This document shows positions 19,483-25,339 of a DNA stretch of 64,000 bases, in pieces (position 1 is the first letter of the stretch; every line of letters begins with the position of its first letter). The position numbers and the translations under genes are program-made. The DNA is from Brasilonema angustatum HA4187-MV1 (GTDB lineage Bacteria; Cyanobacteriota; Cyanobacteriia; Cyanobacteriales; Nostocaceae): assembly GCA_019359695.1 (NCBI GenBank), contig JAHHGV010000005.1, forward strand, positions 180,419-244,418, written 5' to 3'. Below the pieces are notes generated by a model. It worked only from the letters and a program-made list of their open reading frames with translations. It did not search any database and was not told where the DNA came from.

Positions 19483-19758
19483 ATGCTGGTGCTTATTGTA
19501 TATGATATTCCTGAGGACAAAAGACGCACGAAGTTATCTAATTTCCTAGAGGGATATGGGCGAAGAGTCCAACTTTCTGTGTTTGAATGTTTTCTAAGTT
19601 TGGAGGAAATGCGAGAACTTCATGAAAAGGTGAAAAAGTTAGTGAAACCAGTGGAGGATAATGTGCGGTTTTACTGGATATCGCAGGAAGCGGTTTCCAG
19701 AGTGTTAACAATTGGTGGTGAGTCTCCCCAACCACCGCCAAAGTATTATGTTATCTAG
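19483..19758 (+). CDS. cas2: CRISPR-associated protein Cas2
   Basis: 91 residues from the ATG at 19483 (MLVLIVYDIPEDKRRTKL); an in-frame TTG at 19447 would add 12 unlikely residues. It has the ferredoxin-like Cas2 fold with Asp8 in VYDIPEDKRR and the block YGRRVQLSVFECFL. Cas2 is the scaffold of the Cas1-Cas2 integrase. The C-terminus PPPKYYVI and stop are repeated at 13414-13445 in front of array 1. There are 179 bases between the cas1 stop and this start, with no other gene. Confidence 0.96.
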   Translation: MLVLIVYDIPEDKRRTKLSNFLEGYGRRVQLSVFECFLSLEEMRELHEKVKKLVKPVEDNVRFYWISQEAVSRVLTIGGESPQPPPKYYVI

Positions 19759-19976
19759 GTTTTAGGAAGATTAGGGGTGATTTTTAGATGGTGTATCGAC
19801 GCACCTCGGAGAATCGCCGAAACCCTATATTTTTCGTCAAGGTGCGTCGATTGCTTGCTGGATAAGGATTTGAGGTATGTGTTTTGCTTCTATTTTGCAA
19901 AAAATATATGATCTTTTCAGAGGTGCGTCGATTTGGCGGCTGAAACCCTCACTGGGTAAGGGCTGCTAGACGAACT
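19759..19976 (+). promoter_or_regulatory. Leader of CRISPR array 2
   Basis: Collinear with the array 1 leader (13446-13662). The three-site element is here ATCGACGCACCTC at 19795-19807, AGGTGCGTCGAT at 19840-19851 (one mismatch at its 5' end) and GAGGTGCGTCGAT at 19920-19932. A putative promoter TTGCTT-15-TATATG (19884-19910) lies before the third site. CGAACT abuts the first repeat. Confidence 0.9.
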
Positions 19977-21519
19977 CCCTACCGATTGGGTTAAATCGGA
20001 TTAGTTGGAAACCCAAGGGTAATATCCTGGCGAACGCAGCTCTCTATTCCCTACCGATTGGGTTAAATCGGATTAGTTGGAAACCTTCTATACCCTCACT
20101 GGTAGGGGTAAAATCTTTAACCCTACCGATTGGGTTAAATCGGATTAGTTGGAAACGGGTCATTGATAGTTCCGGCAGTTGCAGAATGTAACCCCTACCG
20201 ATTGGGTTAAATCGGATTAGTTGGAAACTTGTAAGACGGCATCCAAGCTGGAGAAGCCAATGCCCTACCGATTGGGTTAAATCGGATTAGTTGGAAACAC
20301 CGTGATATCCCAGGATGTCCCGGTTTCCCCTACCGATTGGGTTAAATCGGATTAGTTGGAAACAATGGTAGGAGAAAGCACCAAACCAGCGGCCAGCAAA
20401 CCAAAAGCCCTACCGATTGGGTTAAATCGGATTAGTTGGAAACACGGGTTTTCATGTTTACCTCGTATAGACAGTTTTCCCTACCGATTGGGTTAAATCG
20501 GATTAGTTGGAAACGCCATTAATAACGATGTTTTTGTTGCTTGCTTTCACCCTACCGATTGGGTTAAATCGGATTAGTTGGAAACTTTTGAACCATTTTC
20601 TAAAACTTCAGAACCGAAAACCCTACCGATTGGGTTAAATCGGATTAGTTGGAAACCTAAAGTAGTTTTACTACTACAAACTAAAGAAAAACCCTACCGA
20701 TTGGGTTAAATCGGATTAGTTGGAAACAAAAATACTACTTTTACGAAAATTCATGCCTAAACTTACCCTACCGATTGGGTTAAATCGGATTAGTTGGAAA
20801 CGTTAACTTTCTTTCCCTTTCGTATATAAAGAAGAGAAAACCCTACCGATTGGGTTAAATCGGATTAGTTGGAAACATTCTTTTTCCAAGATGGTATTGA
20901 CAGTATAGCAAAACCCTACCGATTGGGTTAAATCGGATTAGTTGGAAACTTAATGTAACAGTTCCGTCTTGCCAACCTTGAATATATGCCCTACCGATTG
21001 GGTTAAATCGGATTAGTTGGAAACAGAAACAAGCTGGTGTCATCATTTTTAGGCGCAAGCCCTACCGATTGGGTTAAATCGGATTAGTTGGAAACTTTCA
21101 TATCTTTATCTTCTCGTTGCCATTGTTCAAGACCCTCCCTACCGATTGGGTTAAATCGGATTAGTTGGAAACCTTCGTTGTCTATTGGAAACATGTAGTA
21201 ATTATAGACCCTACCGATTGGGTTAAATCGGATTAGTTGGAAACGAGAGAAACCCTGAGAGAACTAGTAAACGACAAAGCAACCCTACCGATTGGGTTAA
21301 ATCGGATTAGTTGGAAACTTTATGATACACCCACTTTTAACATTGGTTTGGCGTCCCCCTACCGATTGGGTTAAATCGGATTAGTTGGAAACACTTGATA
21401 AGTCTGGAGCCGAAAATTCTAAAGTTGACCCTACCGATTGGGTTAAATCGGATTAGTTGGAAACTCTCGTCATAAAACTTGAACATTCTTACGATGCACC
21501 CCCTACCGATTGGGTTAAA
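19977..21519 (+). CRISPR. CRISPR array 2: 21 full 36-nt repeats, one 19-nt terminal fragment, 21 spacers
   Basis: Same repeat as array 1. Repeats start at 19977, 20049, 20121, 20193, 20263, 20328, 20408, 20479, 20550, 20621, 20692, 20766, 20841, 20914, 20989, 21060, 21137, 21209, 21283, 21357 and 21429. A last fragment at 21501-21519 keeps only CCCTACCGATTGGGTTAAA. Spacers run from about 29 to 44 nt and several are very AT-rich (for example those ending at 20691, 20765 and 20840). It is adjacent to cas1-cas2, so this is the array with the adaptation genes. I saw no spacer that clearly matches other sequence in the window. Confidence 0.99.
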
Positions 21520-21645
21520 AATGTTGGGTTTCGTTCCTCAAACGCCAGACACCTACGGAGGGAAACCCTCCTGCAGTGCTGGCTCCCCAACCTACGCGGT
21601 TTAAGGTTTTTGGCTCTAACTGAACCGTATTGGCTTATAATCTAA
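21520..21645. repeat. Dispersed repeat debris ending array 2
   Basis: TGTTGGGTTTCGTTCCTCAA and, 50 bases on, CCCCAACCTACG are the two arms of a common cyanobacterial repeat (AACCCAACCTACA/TGTTGGGTTTCG), with an inserted GGAGGGAAACCCTCC hairpin. It replaces the 3' part of the last CRISPR repeat. The rest up to the PIN gene holds nothing I recognise. Confidence 0.6.
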
Positions 21646-21681
21646 AGCCATAATCGTTATATTTAATTGATAGGTAAATTT

Positions 21682-22131
21682 TTGAAAATATATTTAGACA
21701 CTAGTGTTCTCAACCGGATTTTTGATGATCAGTCTCAAGCACGAATCTATCTAGAAGCAACCTCAATGCAGCTGATTTTTCTGTTGATTGAGTATGAATC
21801 AGTGGAACTGATTTCTTCAGACGCTTTAGTGTTTGAGACAGATAGAAATCCTTACAGTGAGCGTCAAACCTTTGTCCGGAAAGTTCTTCAGAAAGCAAAG
21901 TACTTTCAGGAAATCTCCAACGCCGTAACAACAGCAGCCCAGGACATAGAGGCTCGCGATAGAATCAAAGGGGTAGACGCGCTACATCTTGCCTGTGCGG
22001 AAGTAGTAGGGGCAGACTGTTTCGTTACTTGTGATGACAGAATCATTAAGAAGTATAGCGGCACAGTTGCGATGAAAACTCCGACTGAGTTGGCTGTGGC
22101 TTTAATTAAATCAGAAAATCAGGAGCCTTAA
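21682..22131 (+). CDS. PIN-domain RNase (VapC-like toxin)
   Basis: 149 residues from the TTG at 21682 (MKIYLDTSVLNRIFDD), chosen because PIN domains begin at this strand; a TTG at 21667 adds five residues. The acidic PIN residues are visible: Asp6 in YLDTSVLNR, a central acidic residue in LVFETDRNP, then GVDALHLACAEV and FVTCDDRIIKK. PIN proteins of this type cleave RNA. The 73-residue protein starting seven bases after the stop is its likely antitoxin, an order (toxin first) that reverses classical vapBC. It lies directly after array 2. Confidence 0.85.
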   Translation: MKIYLDTSVLNRIFDDQSQARIYLEATSMQLIFLLIEYESVELISSDALVFETDRNPYSERQTFVRKVLQKAKYFQEISNAVTTAAQDIEARDRIKGVDALHLACAEVVGADCFVTCDDRIIKKYSGTVAMKTPTELAVALIKSENQEP

Positions 22132-22137
22132 AGAACT

Positions 22138-22359
22138 ATGACTCAAGCAATATCTGTGCCTAAGAATGATGAAATTAGGTGTGAAGCGATTCAAGCGTTG
22201 GTTGAACGTTTGGGAATTGGGAAGGCTGCGTTCTTCATTCGAGAAACAATGTCGCAGCCTGTCGATTATCTGAAGGTGAAAGAGCAACTGTTTGGAAATA
22301 TGACGGTTGCGGACATTTGCAATGAGATTGAACGCAGTAAGCCAAGCCAAGCATCGTAA
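22138..22359 (+). CDS. Small protein paired with the PIN gene, putative antitoxin
   Basis: 73 residues beginning MTQAISVPKNDEIRCEAIQ and rich in charged residues, with EALVERLG-type helical character (IQALVERLGIGKAAFFIRE). No named domain is certain. The tight coupling (six bases after the PIN gene) and small size suggest a cognate antitoxin. A DNA-binding motif is not clear. Confidence 0.65.
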   Translation: MTQAISVPKNDEIRCEAIQALVERLGIGKAAFFIRETMSQPVDYLKVKEQLFGNMTVADICNEIERSKPSQAS

Positions 22360-22416
22360 CTGCAACGATTTGACGAGCATCTTTGCTTCCTCTGACTCTC
22401 AAAAAGATAAAGTGTT

Positions 22417-22650
22417 ATGAAAAGTATCAAAATACGTTCGCGTGTAGGCTCTGATAGAGTATTACATCTTGATATTCCAGTAGAATTGGCAGATACAGAA
22501 ATCGAAGTTACGGTAACAATTCAAAAAGTTACACCACAACAACAGGGCTGGATGCCTGGTTTTTTTGAAGAAGTCATCGGCGGTTGGGTGGGAGAACCGC
22601 TACAAAGACCAGAACAAGGAGAATTTGAAACCAGAGAGCCATTGTTTTGA
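22417..22650 (+). CDS. VapB-like antitoxin, partner of a decayed VapC
   Basis: 77 residues. The N-terminal half (MKSIKIRSRVGSDRVLHLDI) is beta-rich and reads like the antitoxins that precede cyanobacterial VapC genes. The C-terminal tail (MPGFFEEVIGGWVGEPLQRP) is the kind of acidic and aromatic segment that binds the toxin. Its stop codon overlaps the TTG start of a vapC remnant, so the original order was antitoxin then toxin. With the toxin destroyed this is now an orphan. Confidence 0.75.
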   Translation: MKSIKIRSRVGSDRVLHLDIPVELADTEIEVTVTIQKVTPQQQGWMPGFFEEVIGGWVGEPLQRPEQGEFETREPLF

Positions 22651-22758
22651 CCTATCTTCTCGATTCAAATGTTTGCATTCGCTTAATAAATATATGATTT
22701 ACAAATTGCGGCGATCGCTTTAGCAAATAATTTGATATTAGTTACGCATAACACTTAA
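22647..22758 (+). pseudogene. vapC remnant with internal deletion
   Basis: The first 16 codons (TTG start) read MTYLLDSNVCIRLINI, the exact look of a VapC N-terminus, then stop at 22695. The next frame from 22696 reads DLQIAAIALANNLILVTHNT and stops at 22756-22758, which is the C-terminal PIN block. About 80-90 middle residues are missing and the join is out of frame. The toxin cannot be made. Confidence 0.88.
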
Positions 22759-22770
22759 GCACCCGGACAG

Positions 22771-22802
22771 AAACCCGGTTTCTTGAAGAAACCGGGTTTT
22801 TT
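22771..22802 (+). terminator. Rho-independent-type hairpin with T run
   Basis: 13-bp stem AAACCCGGTTTCT / AGAAACCGGGTTT (22771-22783 with 22787-22799), loop TGA, followed by TTT. This motif is also a widespread cyanobacterial repeat. It would end the toxin-antitoxin transcript. Confidence 0.6.
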
Positions 22803-22858
22803 GCACGCGAACTAAGCGTCCTTTTAGGCATTCCCATGCGGGGCATACGAACAAGACA

Positions 22859-22895
22859 AGATTCCCGACAACTTTGGCGAAGTTGTCGGGAATCT
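22859..22895. repeat. 16-bp-stem palindrome of the AGATTCCCGACAACTT family
   Basis: AGATTCCCGACAACTT (22859-22874) pairs with AAGTTGTCGGGAATCT (22880-22895), loop TGGCG. A related form occurs near 47898-47934 (AGATTTCCGACTTCGCAAAA, then GTTGTCGGAAATCT). It is a dispersed REP-like unit, and the only other feature in the 220-base gap before the NYN gene. Confidence 0.75.
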
Positions 22896-22979
22896 GAGGA
22901 AAGAGGAAATAGCACTTTCCACCCATGAGTTTTAATCATAAATAAGAAAACACAAACCCAAAAGAAATGGTGAGAGTGT

Positions 22980-23552
22980 ATGGGAAATGTTCGTCGAGTC
23001 ATGATTCTTGCGGATGGCGATAACACCTTTATGGCAGCACAAAATTTTAATCGCAAAATCAACTGGCATAAAGTGCGGGAATATTTAGCAGATCCAAAAG
23101 AGGGGAGAGAACTAATAGATATGGTGATTTATCTTGGTTTACCTCCTGCAAAAGAAAGGTTTGAGGAACAGCGCAAAAGCAAAGAAAAATTTATCTACTG
23201 GGCAAGAAGTAATGGTTTCTTAATTGTGACTAAAGAAGGTAAATCTAAGGGAGATGAATACGAGAATAATGTTGATGTTGTGATGGCGATGGATGCCATT
23301 GAATTGGCTTTAGAAGTTAAACCAGATATTGTTGTTTTGGTGACAGGAGATTCTGATTTTGCTTATTTAGCAGAAAAACTCAGAAGAAGGGGAATGCGAG
23401 TTGAGGTTGCTTCAGTCGAACAATCTCTAGGAAGTGAGTTAAAAAATTCCGCTAATAGTGTGGTCGATTTAACTGAGGTATTTGATAAATTTGACCAGCA
23501 TGATACTAACCAAAATTTTTACAGGATAGGTAGTTCTAATGTTTTTGATTAA
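22980..23552 (+). CDS. NYN-domain (LabA/DUF88-type) nuclease
   Basis: 190 residues. The NYN fold (PIN-like RNase) is marked by MILADGDNTFMAAQNF at the N-terminus, the acidic stretch KSKGDEYENNVDVVMAMDAI in the middle and VVLVTGDSDFAYLAEKLRRR near 112-131; the Asp residues of these three motifs form the presumed metal site. The C-terminal part (GSELKNSANSVVDLTEVF) matches LabA-like proteins. It is expected to act on RNA. It overlaps the next gene by 14 bases, so the two are coupled. Confidence 0.88.
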   Translation: MGNVRRVMILADGDNTFMAAQNFNRKINWHKVREYLADPKEGRELIDMVIYLGLPPAKERFEEQRKSKEKFIYWARSNGFLIVTKEGKSKGDEYENNVDVVMAMDAIELALEVKPDIVVLVTGDSDFAYLAEKLRRRGMRVEVASVEQSLGSELKNSANSVVDLTEVFDKFDQHDTNQNFYRIGSSNVFD

Positions 23553-24072
23553 TGAATTTGAGCGTGCTCGTGGTTTAGTTAGCAAGGACATATCGTGGAG
23601 GAAGCGTTACCAAATGATGAAACTGATAAGTGTAAAAACAAAGGACTTATTTATGAACACAGTGAATGGCAAGTTAATTAATCAAGAACAAAGTCAGTTA
23701 GAGGAACTGACACAAAAGACTGAAACAATAATTCGACGTTGTGAGTTTTTAGAATCTCAAGTGACTGATCTTAGCAGACAAGACTACATACAATATTTGC
23801 AAAAGGTAAATCAGGAGGTAAATAGTGCTAAATTCTATTTACAAAATCTTGATAAAAGAATTGGCTTTTTTGAGGAGATGACATCAAAGCAAACTAAACA
23901 GTTGCTATTTATCAAGATTAGCAGTGTTGTCGGTTTGGTAGGCTTGTCGTTTATGTTTAGCACAAATCATCTACCTGAATATAACAACCATCAGTCTCAA
24001 CAACATACAGAATCTACAGAGTTAGATTTTGCTTCAAGTCAACAACATTATATTAGGGATAAAAAACATTGA
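23539..24072 (+). CDS. Coiled-coil protein with one membrane segment, coupled to the NYN gene
   Basis: 177 residues, family not recognised. Residues ~40-110 are strongly helical and charged with heptad character (EELTQKTETIIRRCEFLESQ, YLQKVNQEVNSAKFYLQNLD). One hydrophobic segment near 128-143 (ISSVVGLVGLSFMFST) could cross the membrane, leaving a short Gln/Ser/His-rich tail. A nuclease gene overlapped by a small membrane protein is a pattern seen in defence pairs, but nothing here proves it. Confidence 0.75.
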   Translation: MFLINEFERARGLVSKDISWRKRYQMMKLISVKTKDLFMNTVNGKLINQEQSQLEELTQKTETIIRRCEFLESQVTDLSRQDYIQYLQKVNQEVNSAKFYLQNLDKRIGFFEEMTSKQTKQLLFIKISSVVGLVGLSFMFSTNHLPEYNNHQSQQHTESTELDFASSQQHYIRDKKH

Positions 24073-24100
24073 CTCATGTAGAAACTTGACACATAACCTC

Positions 24101-24281
24101 TCAATACGGTTCGGATAAGATCCCCCCGCCTGCGGCGACCCCCTTAAAAAGGGGGTAAATGGGTAACATAGCCCCCCTTTTTAAGGGGAGCCAGTGCGTT
24201 GGGCGGCTCTGCCGACTTGTAGCACCTGGCGTGGGTTGGGGGGATCTCCTTTGAGATAACCTCCTTAACCGAACCGTATTG
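24101..24281. mobile_element. MITE-like element, copy A
   Basis: Ends with 13-bp inverted repeats CAATACGGTTCGG (24101-24113) and CCGAACCGTATTG (24269-24281). Inside are AAGATCCCCCCGCCTGCGGC and a CCCCTTAAAAAGGGGG hairpin, with a second GCCCCCCTTTTTAAGGGG. It has no coding capacity. A shorter copy lies at 26751-26883, so the ubiquitin-like operon sits between two copies. The rest of the 320-base gap (24282-24392) holds no recognisable gene. Confidence 0.85.
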
Positions 24282-24392
24282 CATAACCTCTTCGCTTCTA
24301 TAGAAATCCTATTTGATTTTTGAATTGGAGCGAAGCGACGGTTATATCTCTACCAATCAATCAAATTCGTGAAAAGACATTGAGGAAATTGA

Positions 24393-24605
24393 ATGAGAGC
24401 AATTATTAATGGCAAACTGGTTGATTTACCAGAAGGTACAACTGTAGAAGAGCTAAGAAAAAAACTGCCAGAAATTGGTCAGGATGATGTGATGGAAGAG
24501 GGTTTTAGTGGTACTCGTCCTCTAAAAAATAACGAAGCACTCAAAGAAGGTTCAAAGGTTTGGACTGTGCCCAAAATTGTGAAAGGGCAATGCAGTGAAC
24601 AGTGA
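24393..24605 (+). CDS. ThiS/MoaD-type ubiquitin-like protein
   Basis: 70 residues. The start MRAIINGKLVDLPEGTTVEE is the first beta-hairpin and helix of a ThiS/MoaD beta-grasp fold, and ALKEGSKVWTVPKIVKG completes it. It is the first gene of Ubl - E2-like - JAB-E1, so it is the probable modifier. Odd: there is no terminal Gly-Gly. The protein ends VPKIVKGQCSEQ, and the last three residues plus the stop are encoded by an AGTGAAC heptamer repeat (STRR), so the C-terminus may have been changed by repeat growth. Gly65 is the only glycine near the end; if the JAB domain trims the tail it could expose it. Alternative: a sulfur carrier in cofactor synthesis. Confidence 0.8.
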   Translation: MRAIINGKLVDLPEGTTVEELRKKLPEIGQDDVMEEGFSGTRPLKNNEALKEGSKVWTVPKIVKGQCSEQ

Positions 24606-24628
24606 ACAGTGAACAGTGAACAGTGAAC
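24594..24628. repeat. STRR heptamer tract, AGTGAAC x5
   Basis: Five exact tandem copies of AGTGAAC, running from codon 68 of the Ubl gene past its stop. Short tandem heptamers of this type are typical of heterocyst-forming cyanobacteria. A second tract lies at 26960-27028 on the other side of the operon. Confidence 0.95.
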
Positions 24629-24681
24629 AGTTATCAAAAAAAATGATGACTCATAACTGATGACTATTTGAAAGGTGAAGT

Positions 24682-25167
24682 ATGACAGTTACAATTAGCC
24701 AAGATAAATCGGGTTTTCAGCCGAGTACGAGAATCATAGAAGAACTCAAGCTGTTAGAAAAAGTCGCCAAAAAAGTCATTGTTGGTAGCAAAACAGTTGG
24801 CGACATCAAATATACGGCTGTTCTTATCAAAGGAATGCCTTTATCTTCAAAAAAGTTCACTGTTTCTAACACAGATATTTTGTTTTTATTACCATCAGAT
24901 TATCCACGACTTCCTCCTATTGGTTGTTATCTAAATTATCCGTGGAATTCGGTGGGAGAGGGAGATCATCACTTTACCAGACAGAGTTATTATGGTGCGC
25001 CGTTTTTAAGTGAACAAGGATGGTATTGGTATTGTGTGGGATTAGGAGGAGGATTTAATCAGGATGTATGGTCGAATTCTTGGAGACCTAGTCATAATCC
25101 TGAAAAAGGTCATAATCTTGCGACTTTGTTTGTCACAGCACGTCACGCGATTAATAGTGAAGATTGA
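24682..25167 (+). CDS. Prokaryotic E2-like (UBC-fold) protein
   Basis: 161 residues, expected to take the activated Ubl from the E1 onto a cysteine. The E2 hallmark P-x-x-Y-P is at 71-77 (LLPSDYPRLPPIGC). The likely catalytic cysteine is Cys118 in GWYWYCVGLGGGF, with histidines at 96-97 (EGDHHF) in the usual upstream region. WSNSWRPSHNPEKGHN follows. This matches the bacterial E2-like group that stands beside ThiF/JAB genes (Pfam Prok-E2 type E, from memory). It is a free-standing E2, not fused to the E1 as in CBASS Cap2. Confidence 0.82.
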   Translation: MTVTISQDKSGFQPSTRIIEELKLLEKVAKKVIVGSKTVGDIKYTAVLIKGMPLSSKKFTVSNTDILFLLPSDYPRLPPIGCYLNYPWNSVGEGDHHFTRQSYYGAPFLSEQGWYWYCVGLGGGFNQDVWSNSWRPSHNPEKGHNLATLFVTARHAINSED

Positions 25168-25176
25168 CCCTTGCTT

Positions 25177-25296
25177 ACAGCGGTTTTCATATGAATAGAC
25201 CACAAATCGTAGGGTGGGCATTGCTCAAAAAAGTCTACATGATCAACACTTGAAAGATTCGTGAGCAATGCCCACCTTACAGAAAACCGCCATATG
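25177..25296. repeat. Inverted repeat of the GGTGGGCATTGCTC family between E2 and E1 genes
   Basis: Outer arms GCGGTTTTCATATG and AAAACCGCCATATG, inner arms AGGGTGGGCATTGCTC and GAGCAATGCCCACC. It is the same family as 11249-11352. An open frame in front of the E1 gene starts inside it, so the downstream ATG at 25340 is the better start. Confidence 0.8.
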
Positions 25297-25339
25297 CTCG
25301 AATTCAAAATATGCCTTTGGGCTTACAAAATTCAAAAAT

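Noticed and set aside
13663..21519. Self-targeting spacers
   Set aside because: I compared several spacers by eye with the rest of the window and saw no clear match. A proper search against the genome and phage databases was not possible.
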